DNA of 64,000 nucleotides from Marinobacter aromaticivorans (lineage in GTDB: Bacteria; Pseudomonadota; Gammaproteobacteria; Pseudomonadales; Oleiphilaceae): contig NZ_NIHD01000010.1 in assembly GCF_002806975.1 (NCBI RefSeq), positions 62,001-126,000 on the forward strand. The letters run 5' to 3'. The notes below the pieces were generated by a model, which did no database searches, had not been told where the DNA came from, and saw nothing but the letters and a program-made list of their open reading frames with translations. Both the position numbers and the translations under genes were made by a program. Positions 1 through 8,589 of this stretch are shown here, in pieces (positions within the stretch are counted from its first letter, which is position 1; each line of letters opens with the position of its first letter).

Positions 1-1184
1 CCATTGAAGCGGCCAATACCAAAGAAGGCCTGGCAGAGCTCCGAGAAAAGATTGAAGGCCTGAAGGATGCTGGCGAGATTGGAGCCGCAGGGGCCAACAA
101 AGCGCTAGAAACAATTCGTAAGAAAGCCCTCGCCCTCGACGGCATTACGATTGACGTTGGCCTCAAGGACATCGCAAAAGATGCCGAGGAAGCCGGTGAT
201 GCAATTGACGATGTCGCGGACAAAGCTAAAAAAGCAAAAGAAGAAGCCGCAAAAGCACGCGATGAGTTCCGCGCAGCATGGGGGGACGCCTTCGGTGCCG
301 CCCTAACCGCCGCCCGCACCGGCGTAACCCAGCTCAGCGCCGCTGCTCGAAACATGTTCGAGACCAAGATCAAGAGCAATGCGTTTGTAGAAGAGACTGT
401 AAACCTACGCGAGCAGCTGGAAAAAACCACCGAGCAAGTGCAAAAGCTGGCAAAAGCCCAGCGCGCCACTATGAGCACCAAGCTTTCAGGCTGGTTCACA
501 GACATTGCTCTCGCGGCTGCTGAGGTGAAAAAAGAGTATTACGAGCAGGCCATTGCACTGGAATCCTTAACCCAAAAAATGAACGCCGGCCAGCTCAGCA
601 TGCAAGACCTGGACTACTGGGCCGCCCGTGCAGACAGCAAATTCAACCTGCTCGACAAACAAACTCTCTCCGGTCTGCAAGGAGCAATCGATCAGGCCCG
701 CAGCAAAATCGAAAGCCTGGAAAGCTCCGCCGAATCCACACTCAATTCGTTGAGTCAGAGGCTGGCGGAAATCCAGGGCGACACCGAACGCGCCCAGCAG
801 CTGCAGTACGAAGCGGAAAAGAAGCGCCTAATCGAGCTCCAAAAGCAGGCCGCGCAAGAAGGTGCCGACAACGCCGCTGCAGACTACGGCAAGGCGCTCC
901 AGCAACTCGAAAAAATCAACGCTATTGAGCAAAAAAGCCGTCGCGAAGCTGAAAACGAGCGCGAAAAAGAGGCGGCAGACCGCCAGGCTAGGCAGGAGCA
1001 GGCAGAGCGCGAGCGGCAGCAGTTCGAGCGCCAGCGTAGCCAAACCACAACATCGTCCCAAGCCCGCACCGAAACCGTCAAAACCGTCAACGTAAACCTT
1101 GGCGGGCGGATGGTGCGAGTGATCGCCGGCGACGAAGACAATCTCATTCGAGCACTGGAAAACGCACGGAGTACCGCGCTGTGA
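1..1184 (+). CDS. Phage tail tape-measure protein, C-terminal part (truncated by window edge)
   Basis: An open frame runs from base 3 to the stop at 1184 with no convincing internal start, so the gene begins outside the window. The protein is rich in Ala, Glu, Lys and Gln, with long heptad-like stretches, a strongly basic/acidic Arg-Glu-Gln coiled-coil segment near the end, and a short beta-like tail. That composition and its place just before small tail genes fit the C-terminal part of a tape-measure protein, which sets tail length and occupies the tail lumen. There is no catalytic motif. The next gene overlaps its stop by 4 bp. The assignment rests on composition and context, not on a diagnostic motif. 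Confidence 0.7.
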   Translation, partial: IEAANTKEGLAELREKIEGLKDAGEIGAAGANKALETIRKKALALDGITIDVGLKDIAKDAEEAGDAIDDVADKAKKAKEEAAKARDEFRAAWGDAFGAALTAARTGVTQLSAAARNMFETKIKSNAFVEETVNLREQLEKTTEQVQKLAKAQRATMSTKLSGWFTDIALAAAEVKKEYYEQAIALESLTQKMNAGQLSMQDLDYWAARADSKFNLLDKQTLSGLQGAIDQARSKIESLESSAESTLNSLSQRLAEIQGDTERAQQLQYEAEKKRLIELQKQAAQEGADNAAADYGKALQQLEKINAIEQKSRREAENEREKEAADRQARQEQAERERQQFERQRSQTTTSSQARTETVKTVNVNLGGRMVRVIAGDEDNLIRALENARSTAL

Positions 1185-1570
1185 GTATCACGCTATCAGA
1201 CGGCACCAACACCATAGAGCTGCCGCCAGAAATGAACTGGTCAGACCGTATATGGTCGCCAGTGGCCCAGAGCTTTACCCGGGGCCTAACCGGCAAGCCG
1301 ATCATCATGTCAGATGCCAGCCAGTTCGGGCGCCCTATCACATTGGAGCCCCCCGGCTGGATGCTGGCAACCCTGGAGCCGCAGATCATCACCTGGCACA
1401 ACACGCTGGAGCAAAAGCTCACGCTGAACTTCCACGGCGAAACTCATACCGTCCAGTTCCGCCACCACGATGGCCCCGGCTACGAAAGCACCCCAGTGCG
1501 CTATGTGATCGCGCCCGGCCCAGACCACAAAGTTATCCCCACATTCCGTTTCATCACCGTGGAGCCGTAA
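1181..1570 (+). CDS. Small phage tail protein (129 aa), following the tape-measure gene
   Basis: The start is a GTG that overlaps the stop codon of the upstream gene (GTGA), implying translational coupling. The product is 129 residues, soluble and predicted mostly beta, with many Trp, Pro and Thr and no signal peptide. I do not recognise a named family. Its position directly after the tape measure and before large beta-rich proteins is where siphophages usually encode small distal-tail or tail-tip proteins. The next gene starts 3 bp after this stop, so it is part of one tail operon. Confidence 0.65.
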   Translation: MSITLSDGTNTIELPPEMNWSDRIWSPVAQSFTRGLTGKPIIMSDASQFGRPITLEPPGWMLATLEPQIITWHNTLEQKLTLNFHGETHTVQFRHHDGPGYESTPVRYVIAPGPDHKVIPTFRFITVEP

Positions 1571-1573
1571 CCC

Positions 1574-3337
1574 ATGCCCATACAAGAACAGAACATTAAA
1601 TTCCTGAAGTCGCAGGTGATGGGCGATGTGCCAGAGGGCGGCGGTGCAGCAACCGGTACCGAAATCCCTGATGGGGTGATGAACAACGTGTTCGAGGACA
1701 TCAGCGACCTTGATCGCGCCATGGGTCGCTTCAACCTCCGCAAGCTGTTTCTTGCCGTCCGCACCCTGAGCACGGACCTGTTCGGTGGCGCGAAAACCGT
1801 TGTAACAGCCCTGCCCGAAGACGGCGCCATTGGCTACACCCTGTTTTCCACAAATGATCCGTTCGATACCCGGGAGCAGGCAGCCAGTCGGGTTGAAGCG
1901 TACCTGTTCAAAGGCCCCATGTGGCACGGCGCGCTATATGAAAACCACATAGAAGGCATGCGACAAATAAGAGTCATCCAACGCGAGGGCTCAGAGCTGC
2001 CGCCCCGAGGCCGCACACTAACGCTTGTGCAGAACGAAGGTTTGCCCGATGAAAAAGAGCAGTACGTACGCATAACGGAGGTAGAGGCCACGCTTCGGGT
2101 GTTCACTGACCCCTCATCCGGCAAAGATTTTGTTCGACTGATTGTCTCCATGGATCTATCCGATGCCCTCCGATTTGATTTTTCAGGGCATACGCCAAAC
2201 ATTGGCGATAATTACAACTACACAAATGGCGCTCGCCTTCGGGACACAACAGTAGCCGACGCGACAAGATATTTTGGGGCCCAAAAAACAGTTGCCGCTG
2301 CAGGCATTGGCGATAAAACAATCCGTACACAAAGCATGTTTACCCAGCTTGTCCCGGCCGCCCAGTCCGAAGAGCCTTTGGCCAACCAGCCGCTAAACCC
2401 TTCGCTGATCCAAACCATTGAGGCTGGCGCTCGCACAGTAGAGGTGCCCCAGCAAGCGCACACCCTGGCCCGTGACGTAACCCCGGAAAACCGCCGATAT
2501 AACTGGATAGAGACCCTTGCCCCCGTGCCCGGCCCAGGCGCCTACAGCATCAGCTATATGGCCCAAGGCAACTGGTACACATTAGTCGATGACGGCGAAG
2601 GCGTGATAAGCGGTTCAGACCCCGGATTCGGCAGCGGAACCATTGATTATGTGACGGGTAACACCAGCGTTACACTCGGCGCCCTGCCAGACGCAGGAAG
2701 CCAAATCATCCACATATACGGCTCCCGCGTGCATTATGAAGTGCGCTCCGGCGCAGACTCTCTGGCTGTTGATCGCGTAGCAGTACCAATCAATCTCAAT
2801 CACAACCCGGTAATTGCTAGCAGCCTCAGCATGACCTGGCCCGCCGGCGCCGACACACTAACGGCGACCGTGGACGCAACCGGCACCGTAACGGGCGCCG
2901 CAACCGGGCATATCGACCCAGGCAGCGGCGAGGGAGAAATCTATTTAACCAGGCTCCCAAACCGCGGCAGCGATCTGGCTATTAGTTACAACTGGTACGA
3001 GGCGGACGATCCCGGGCAAAGCGTATACAAGCGTGACCAGCCAGTACCCACCGGCAGCACCATAACGCTGCCAGATATACCAAAGCCCGACAGTCTGGCG
3101 CTTGAGCTCACAGTTACGGATCCCAAGAGTCGCGCCGATATCACGGTAATTGCCCGGGATAAAGCCGGCATCCTTACCGTACCCCCGCAGTTGGCAAAAA
3201 ACTCAAGCTATCACCAGGTCGAAACTGAGCAAGCCATCGGCACAGTGAACGGCGCAACGGTCACTATCTCAACAATGGATATCCAGGTTAAGCGCAACAT
3301 CTGGCTTGGCTTTGGATACGCATCTGCAAGCGCATAA
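1574..3337 (+). CDS. Large phage tail or tail-tip protein (587 aa), unknown family
   Basis: The 587-residue product has no signal peptide or membrane segment. The middle and C-terminal parts contain repeated beta-type modules of the form Gly-x-Ile-Asp-Tyr-x-Thr-Gly followed by Leu-Pro-(Asp/Asn)-x-Gly-Ser (around residues 355-385 and 445-465), as seen in beta-sandwich phage tail structural proteins. The ATG at 1574 lies 3 bp after the previous stop. It sits in the tail module between the tape-measure region and baseplate-like genes. I cannot name a homologue; a tail-tip or distal tail role is inferred from size, composition and position. Confidence 0.6.
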   Translation: MPIQEQNIKFLKSQVMGDVPEGGGAATGTEIPDGVMNNVFEDISDLDRAMGRFNLRKLFLAVRTLSTDLFGGAKTVVTALPEDGAIGYTLFSTNDPFDTREQAASRVEAYLFKGPMWHGALYENHIEGMRQIRVIQREGSELPPRGRTLTLVQNEGLPDEKEQYVRITEVEATLRVFTDPSSGKDFVRLIVSMDLSDALRFDFSGHTPNIGDNYNYTNGARLRDTTVADATRYFGAQKTVAAAGIGDKTIRTQSMFTQLVPAAQSEEPLANQPLNPSLIQTIEAGARTVEVPQQAHTLARDVTPENRRYNWIETLAPVPGPGAYSISYMAQGNWYTLVDDGEGVISGSDPGFGSGTIDYVTGNTSVTLGALPDAGSQIIHIYGSRVHYEVRSGADSLAVDRVAVPINLNHNPVIASSLSMTWPAGADTLTATVDATGTVTGAATGHIDPGSGEGEIYLTRLPNRGSDLAISYNWYEADDPGQSVYKRDQPVPTGSTITLPDIPKPDSLALELTVTDPKSRADITVIARDKAGILTVPPQLAKNSSYHQVETEQAIGTVNGATVTISTMDIQVKRNIWLGFGYASASA

Positions 3338-3346
3338 GGGGCAATC

Positions 3347-4933
3347 ATGCAAATCGACATCACCAAAGACGCGCTCGCCAGCTATGTAGTTGATGGCGTG
3401 ACTTCTACCAGCCAGCCGGGGAGCACGATAGCGCCCCTGGACGAGCTGCAAGTTAGGCTGGCCCCGGGAATCACAGACGGCATAGTTCCGGATTCCGTGC
3501 GCTTCACTCTCGGCGGAAAAAGCTACGACGACCGGGCTGGCGGGATAGTCACCGACATAAACCCACAAACCGAAAGCGGGCTGGCGGCTGGCGTCATCGA
3601 TTACGATGGCCGGCAAGCAACCATTAGCTTCTGGGAAGACGGCGAAAACACTGCTTTAAACGTAACCAGCCTGCTGACAATTTACGGCCAGTGGACGGCA
3701 ACAGAAGGCTTTTTCCGCACAGCCAGCGCCCCACTCAAACCAGAGTCGCTACAGATCACCGGCGCCGCGGAAAACGGCACTCAGGTAGTTGCTACAGCGG
3801 ATCAAAACGGCGAATTTACCCACGAGTGGTGCCAAGGCACCGTAAACTACACCTTCGGCACCGCCGCGGTAAGGTTCGGAAAGCTGGTGCCAGACGCCAG
3901 CCTAAGCCCCGAAGAAAAAGCAGAGCCCTGGTATGACGCCAACAACGTAGACGGCAGCGGAAACATCTACAAGCCCTTACCTATGGTGACCAGCAGCTTG
4001 CGCTACAACGCCGTAGCCTTTACCTACCTGCCACTGGACGCCAGCATAGTCGGCATCGATGCCGTGCGACTGCCCGCCGATGGCCGGGTGCCCATCTATC
4101 GCCCCGGCGATGTGGTTATGGTCATGCACCCACAAGACACAGCGCCACAAACCGTGGCCGCCGGCGACACCATCGCCACCCGCCCGAGGGTGGCATGGGT
4201 GCGCGTGATCGACGCCAACGGCGACAGCGTAACCGAGGGCTACAGCCTCGACCGCGCCACCGGCACAGTTACGTTTGACGATGTCACTGGCGTAGCCATG
4301 CCCGTAACCGTACGTCACACCGTGGGCGACTTGAGGTTGGTGGTGGATGTGCAAATCACCGGTGAAATCCAGCTATCCCGCGAACTGACCCACGACTACC
4401 CGGCCAATGAATCCATCGTCGCCAGCTGCTTGATACACGGCGACCGCCGCGCCCGAGTGGCTGCCACCTGGGATCAGAAAAATTGGGATGGATCGTGGAG
4501 CGACGCAATCAAGGGCGATGAAGCCACCGCAACGCTCAACCTGATCGACCACCCCATCACCGTCACCAACGAGGGGTGCGACACCGACCGCTGGCTACTC
4601 CGCTGCACCAACGCCAGCAGCAACAACTGGGAGCTCATCAGCGAGCGCCGAGGGCTTGTATGGCGCGGCGTTTACACCCAAAACGGTGACGACATAGCGC
4701 CCATCAACCCCCGCACCCGGGGTGAGCAAGGCCAAGGCGGAACGCCCTACATGGTCATCCCGGCAGCGGCCAACGGAGGCGGCTGGGAAACCGGCAACGT
4801 GGTGCGCATCAACACCGTGGGCGCCATTGCCGACTTCTGGATTGCTCGAGCTATACAGCAGTCCGAAGAGCCGTTGGACGATGGTGCAGACGGCTGTGAA
4901 ATCTACGCCCTGGGCAACATAGATAGGCCATAG
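3347..4933 (+). CDS. Phage tail structural protein (528 aa), unknown family
   Basis: The ATG at 3347 follows a GGGGCAATC leader, 9 bp after the previous stop. The product is a 528-residue beta-rich protein with Thr/Asp/Gly-rich strands and no membrane segment. It contains an Ala-Thr-Gly-Thr-Val-Thr-Phe-Asp-Asp strand-turn-strand motif near residue 305 that resembles the modules of the preceding gene, suggesting the two proteins are distantly related or pack together. No catalytic motif is seen. The tail or baseplate role is inferred from operon position. Confidence 0.55.
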   Translation: MQIDITKDALASYVVDGVTSTSQPGSTIAPLDELQVRLAPGITDGIVPDSVRFTLGGKSYDDRAGGIVTDINPQTESGLAAGVIDYDGRQATISFWEDGENTALNVTSLLTIYGQWTATEGFFRTASAPLKPESLQITGAAENGTQVVATADQNGEFTHEWCQGTVNYTFGTAAVRFGKLVPDASLSPEEKAEPWYDANNVDGSGNIYKPLPMVTSSLRYNAVAFTYLPLDASIVGIDAVRLPADGRVPIYRPGDVVMVMHPQDTAPQTVAAGDTIATRPRVAWVRVIDANGDSVTEGYSLDRATGTVTFDDVTGVAMPVTVRHTVGDLRLVVDVQITGEIQLSRELTHDYPANESIVASCLIHGDRRARVAATWDQKNWDGSWSDAIKGDEATATLNLIDHPITVTNEGCDTDRWLLRCTNASSNNWELISERRGLVWRGVYTQNGDDIAPINPRTRGEQGQGGTPYMVIPAAANGGGWETGNVVRINTVGAIADFWIARAIQQSEEPLDDGADGCEIYALGNIDRP

Positions 4934-4941
4934 GAGGCAGT

Positions 4942-5412
4942 ATGGACATATCACCAGCCCACGAAGCCGCGCGGGTGGAAGCCAGCCGCCTGCCGGCGCT
5001 TTACGCCAGCCTGGAGCTGCTAAAACAGCCCGACCCACAGGCCGCCCCGGCTACCCTGGAAATCTACGGCACGCCCCGCCCAGTGGCCGGCGACCCGCCC
5101 GGCGGCGCGCCCATCGTAACGCTGGAGCTTATACGCACCGCCGGCACCATCGATGACGAGCTGATCGAAATGCGCCTGGCCGTACCCATATCCGCCCAGA
5201 TAGCCGGCGCAGACCCGGCCACCGGCACCATTCCAGAATGGGGCCGCATAAAACAGCCGGACGGCGCCTGGTGGTCAGACTGCAGCGTGAGCGTAGATGG
5301 CGGCACTGGTGAGCTACAGATGCCGCAAACTGGCACCGAGGGCGGAAGCCCCGTGGCCCGGCTTTTTAACGGGGCCACCGCACTAATCTCATCCGCAGTT
5401 TTCAGGGGGTAA
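4942..5412 (+). CDS. Phage structural protein (156 aa), unknown
   Basis: A strong ribosome-binding site (AGGAGG, 4 bases before ATG) supports the start. The 156-residue product is Pro/Ala/Gly rich and beta-like, with a Trp-Trp-Ser-Asp-Cys segment near residue 110. I recognise no family. It lies 8 bp after the previous gene and 2 bp before the variable-region-like gene, so it is co-expressed with it and could be an adaptor or chaperone for that fibre-like protein; this is speculation from gene order. Confidence 0.5.
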   Translation: MDISPAHEAARVEASRLPALYASLELLKQPDPQAAPATLEIYGTPRPVAGDPPGGAPIVTLELIRTAGTIDDELIEMRLAVPISAQIAGADPATGTIPEWGRIKQPDGAWWSDCSVSVDGGTGELQMPQTGTEGGSPVARLFNGATALISSAVFRG

Positions 5413-5414
5413 TC

Positions 5415-6155
5415 ATGCAAATAACCGGCAACGCAACCACGGCAAGCGGTGACCCCGCGGACTTTGTGCGCATATTCTCCTGGCCAGATCAGGAGCTGGT
5501 CAGCACCGCCGTGCCTGCCGCAAACGGCGACTGGGCAGCAGAAATAGCAGCGACTGGCGACTACGGTATCACCTACATAGCCGCCGGCTGCCAGCCCATC
5601 ACTCACGGCCCCTACTTTATCGAAGCTGGCGGAGCCTCTGACCCGCTACCGACGGTTATCGGCGAGGCCGCCGCTGGCGGATTTTACGCCGGCGATATCG
5701 AGGATGGCGGCAAATGGTACAAGTTGATTGTGGCAGATATAGAGGCCGATGTTTACGGCCTGAAGTGGATGGATCCACGAGGCGATTGGCCTCAGGCTGA
5801 GAGCAACACCGATGGCCCAGGCAACACGCTATCAATGGCTGGCGATGCCCGGTTTGAAGCCGGCAACCACTGCCTGGATTATCGCGGGGGCGGCTTTGAT
5901 GATTGGTACATGCCGGCCCGTAGCGAGCTGCAGGTGATCTACGAAAATCTTGGGCATAACAAGACACCGCCAGTAGGATTTGAAAGCGGAAGCGCCCAGG
6001 CCTTTAGCTCCTCGGATTACTACTGGTGCTCGACGCAGTACTCGTCCGACAGCGCGTGGCGCCGCAGGTTCAGCGATGGCGACGAGGGCAACAGCTACAA
6101 GAACAGCACGAGCAGACGCGTGCGCCCCGTCCGCAGATTAGAATTTACCCCTTAA
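5415..6155 (+). CDS. Phage receptor-binding-like protein with C-terminal DUF1566/C-type-lectin variable domain (DGR target-like)
   Basis: The 246-residue product has an N-terminal beta domain (about 1-75) resembling Ig or carboxypeptidase-regulatory-like modules, then a DUF1566-type C-type-lectin fold (about 85-246). Visible hallmarks are Gly-Gly-Lys-Trp-Tyr-Lys near 98, Asp-Asp-Trp-Tyr-Met-Pro-Ala-Arg near 162, Tyr-Trp-Cys-Ser-Thr near 203, and the ending Arg-Val-Arg-Pro-Val-Arg-Arg-Leu. The last 45 residues match the layout of diversity-generating retroelement variable regions (Ala-Trp-x3-Phe-Ser-Asp-Gly-x6-Lys). In known DGR phages such proteins sit on tail fibres and bind the host receptor. 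The ATG is 2 bp after the previous stop. An Avd-like remnant follows. The fold call is from motif recall, not a search. Confidence 0.75.
   Translation: MQITGNATTASGDPADFVRIFSWPDQELVSTAVPAANGDWAAEIAATGDYGITYIAAGCQPITHGPYFIEAGGASDPLPTVIGEAAAGGFYAGDIEDGGKWYKLIVADIEADVYGLKWMDPRGDWPQAESNTDGPGNTLSMAGDARFEAGNHCLDYRGGGFDDWYMPARSELQVIYENLGHNKTPPVGFESGSAQAFSSSDYYWCSTQYSSDSAWRRRFSDGDEGNSYKNSTSRRVRPVRRLEFTP
6015..6137 (+). other. Candidate DGR variable region (VR)
   Basis: This covers codons 201-241 of the tail gene. About eighteen codons (TAC, TGC, TCC, GAC, AGC, CGC, GGC, AAC) all end in C and can each be reached from AAC by substitutions at the first two bases only, while the intervening fixed codons (TGG, ACG, CAG, AAG, GTG, CGC-CCC) are those conserved in DUF1566-type variable regions. 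This is the pattern expected from adenine-specific mutagenic retrohoming of an AAC-rich template. The downstream sequence holds a weak CCCTT/AAGGG inverted repeat (about 6150-6171). No template copy is visible in the window. Confidence 0.6.
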
Positions 6156-6179
6156 TAATTTTCAGCAAGGGCTGTTATT

Positions 6180-6284
6180 TTGAGTAAAGTCAAAAAGTTA
6201 CCGATATATCGCGCAGGCTACAGCCTAGTGATATTAGCAATGAAAGAAACAAAACAGTTTTCGTGGGATATGCGGCCCAAATAA
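6180..6284 (+). pseudogene. avd: Remnant of DGR accessory protein Avd (four-helix bundle), N-terminal 34 codons
   Basis: A TTG start with an AAGG element 9 bases upstream opens a 34-codon frame ending in TAA. The peptide begins with Lys-Leu-Pro-Ile-Tyr-Arg-Ala-Gly-Tyr and continues Leu-Val-Ile-Leu-x3-Glu-Thr-Lys-Gln-Phe. This matches, from memory, the first helix of the four-helix-bundle Avd/S23-like proteins encoded next to DGR target genes, which are normally about 110-128 residues. It lies 24 bp after the variable-region-like gene, exactly where avd usually sits. The rest of Avd, the template repeat and the reverse transcriptase are absent; the next gene starts 12 bp later. A chance short frame cannot be excluded. 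Confidence 0.5.
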
Positions 6285-6296
6285 ACGAGAAATATA

Positions 6297-8375
6297 GTGA
6301 TGTATGAGCCAAGCCCGCTGGAAGCGCCGGTAGCACTCCCTGGCAACTACACTCCGCCAGACATCCAGGAGCCCGTAGTTCTGTGCCAGCCTGCCACGGA
6401 AGGCCCGGTAGCGCTTGATCCTGTCATTTTGGCATTGGGCTATACGCCACCACCACTGACAGAGCCGGTGTTTCTGTGCGTAGATGTCAGCCGCCTAAGT
6501 GCAAGCCTGCCGCCGCCGGCGCCCGCTCTGCTCTCGTTTTCGGCCGCTGGCAGTCAGGCATACAGGGCGCATATAGACGCCGCCATTGCAGCGCCCACAC
6601 TGCCAGTGTTGAGCCTGCAGGCCACCGCCCTCATGGCTTCCAGCCTGGCCTCCGTGGTCGCACCACCGCAGGCACCAGGGCTTACACTGCAGTCGTCGCT
6701 AAAGCAAAATCTGGATCTGCCGGATAACTCCGCAAAGCGCGTGAGCGAGCGCTACAAAACAAGCTCGCCAAAAACCGTTACCCCGCTGCAACTGCTCAAC
6801 AACGACGGAAATCAGATCAGCGTGCCGCTGGCGCATCCGCACCAGCACGGGATAAGCCTGGGCAAATCGCTAACCGCCCCGGCATCCGAAATGATCCGGT
6901 ACCAGGCCAGCGCCAGGCAATCGCATCAGCACGGGATACCGCTCACCGCCCGCACCGACGCCCAGCACGCTGAAGCCATCCGTTATCGAGCCAGCGCCCG
7001 AACCCGGCACACCCACGGCATAAAGCGCCACGGCAGCGCCGGCATCCCGCATGCGGAATACATGCGCCAGCGCGACAGCCTGAGAATGGCAGAGCAGCAG
7101 GCGGTGCCGGCAACCAAAGGCCTTAGCGTTGGCAGCAAAAATGCCTGGCCCACCGGCACCCGGCTAGAAATACGCTGGCAGCATGCCGCCAAGCCAGCGC
7201 CCGGCTACTGGTGGCCCGACTGGGCAGACGAGTACACCCCTCCGGGCTTTGTAATCGCTATACCCTGCGCCGGCTACCAGCCCCGCCCGCTCCGGTGCGA
7301 GGTTGTGCTGGGCACCGGCTATCCACCCCAGCCACCTTGCCCGACCGAGCCCGGCCAAGACACAATCATCATCCCCGTTCGGGAGGCATACCACGTGATA
7401 AACGAACTAACCCTGACAGAGCTAAACGGCACCCCCGTAGCCGCCGAAGATTTTTCAGCCAGCATCGATGCAGACTCATGGACCTGGAGCTGGTCAACCC
7501 GGATTCCGGCCTCAGCTTTGTCGCAAGTGCGCCCAGACAGCAGCACTCGCGTTGAGCTGATCGCAACAATCAACGGCGAGCCCCTGCGCGTACTGGTCGA
7601 AAATATCCAGCGGGAGCGGCGATTTGGTGAGTCATGGTTGCGAGTATCAGGCCGTGGCCGCGCCGCGTTTCTGGCGGAACCGCTGGCCCCGGTGATCCAG
7701 TACACCAACGATACCCCGCTCACAGCACAGCAAGCGCTGAACGCTGCCATGACAGTGAACGGCATACCCATCGGCTGGACACTGGATTGGCAGATAGAGG
7801 ATTGGCAGATACCGGCGGGAATCTGGTCACACAGTGGCACCTGGATCGATGCCGCCAAGCGAATTGCCGAAGCGGGCGGCGCATACGTGCAGAGCCACTA
7901 TACTGACCAGGTGTTGCGCATCCTGCCCAGATATCCGACCGCCCCCTGGAATTGGTCAAGCGCGGTACCGGACATTGCGCTGCCGGAGGACGTTGTCGAA
8001 GTAGAGGGTATAGAGTGGCAAGAGAAACCTGACTACAACGCGGTCTATGTCCACGGCGGCGATCAGGGTCGCGCAGATAGAATCATTGTCGGCACCAGCG
8101 GCGGCACCAACCCCGCGCCAACAATCGTTGACGAGCTAGCAACAGACCCAGCCATGACACGCCAACGCGGGCTTGCTTTGCTGGGCGACACCGGAAAGCA
8201 GGCAAGCATCAGCCTACGCCTGCCCGTATTGCCAGAAACCGGCATGATTCGTCCGGGCACATTGGTAGAGTATCTGGAGCAGGGCAACACCCGGCGCGGC
8301 CTAGTGCGCAGCCTCAGCATCAGCCACAGCCGCCCCGAACTCTGGCAAACCATTGGAGTAGAAACCCATGAGTAA
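6297..8375 (+). CDS. Phage baseplate hub/tail protein with HxHGI repeats (692 aa)
   Basis: The start may be GTG 6297 or ATG 6300; upstream there is only a weak ACGAGA element. The N-terminal part (1-65) holds two Pro-rich repeats (Tyr-Thr-Pro-Pro-x-x-x-Glu-Pro-Val-x-Leu-Cys). Residues 180-265 contain three 28-residue repeats, each starting His-x-His-Gly-Ile (182, 210, 238). The C-terminal part (about 370-690) is a beta-rich domain with Trp-Ser-Trp-Ser-Thr and a closing region like phage tail hub proteins that act on the tail tip. No enzymatic motif is visible. It overlaps the next gene by 8 bp. The hub/baseplate role is inferred from size, layout and position last in the tail module. Confidence 0.55.
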   Translation: MMYEPSPLEAPVALPGNYTPPDIQEPVVLCQPATEGPVALDPVILALGYTPPPLTEPVFLCVDVSRLSASLPPPAPALLSFSAAGSQAYRAHIDAAIAAPTLPVLSLQATALMASSLASVVAPPQAPGLTLQSSLKQNLDLPDNSAKRVSERYKTSSPKTVTPLQLLNNDGNQISVPLAHPHQHGISLGKSLTAPASEMIRYQASARQSHQHGIPLTARTDAQHAEAIRYRASARTRHTHGIKRHGSAGIPHAEYMRQRDSLRMAEQQAVPATKGLSVGSKNAWPTGTRLEIRWQHAAKPAPGYWWPDWADEYTPPGFVIAIPCAGYQPRPLRCEVVLGTGYPPQPPCPTEPGQDTIIIPVREAYHVINELTLTELNGTPVAAEDFSASIDADSWTWSWSTRIPASALSQVRPDSSTRVELIATINGEPLRVLVENIQRERRFGESWLRVSGRGRAAFLAEPLAPVIQYTNDTPLTAQQALNAAMTVNGIPIGWTLDWQIEDWQIPAGIWSHSGTWIDAAKRIAEAGGAYVQSHYTDQVLRILPRYPTAPWNWSSAVPDIALPEDVVEVEGIEWQEKPDYNAVYVHGGDQGRADRIIVGTSGGTNPAPTIVDELATDPAMTRQRGLALLGDTGKQASISLRLPVLPETGMIRPGTLVEYLEQGNTRRGLVRSLSISHSRPELWQTIGVETHE

Positions 8376-8589
8376 CCTGTATAAGCGCCTGCTTGGAATA
8401 CTGCCTTCAGAACCGAGGGACAAAGGCCAGGTGATTGCAGTTAATCCAGATGGGGCAACCGTGGAGCTAGTGACCGGCGCTCGTGTGCGAGTGCGAGGGG
8501 ATGCGCAAGTGGGGGATCATGTATTCATCCGGGGCCGGCAGATCGAGGGGCCAGCCCCGGCGTTGAGCGGGGTGGATCAAACGGTTTAG
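8368..8589 (+). CDS. Small phage protein, OB/beta-barrel-like (73 aa)
   Basis: The 73-residue product starts at an ATG inside the end of the preceding gene, so it is probably translationally coupled. It has alternating Val/Arg strands (Gly-Gln-Val-Ile-Ala-Val-Asn, Val-Arg-Val-Arg-Gly-Asp, Gly-Asp-His-Val-Phe-Ile-Arg) typical of a small beta-barrel such as those that cap or plug tail-tip proteins. No named family is recognised. It is the last rightward gene of the prophage tail module and converges on the minus-strand DUF4124 gene with a 4 bp overlap. Confidence 0.55.
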   Translation: MSNLYKRLLGILPSEPRDKGQVIAVNPDGATVELVTGARVRVRGDAQVGDHVFIRGRQIEGPAPALSGVDQTV

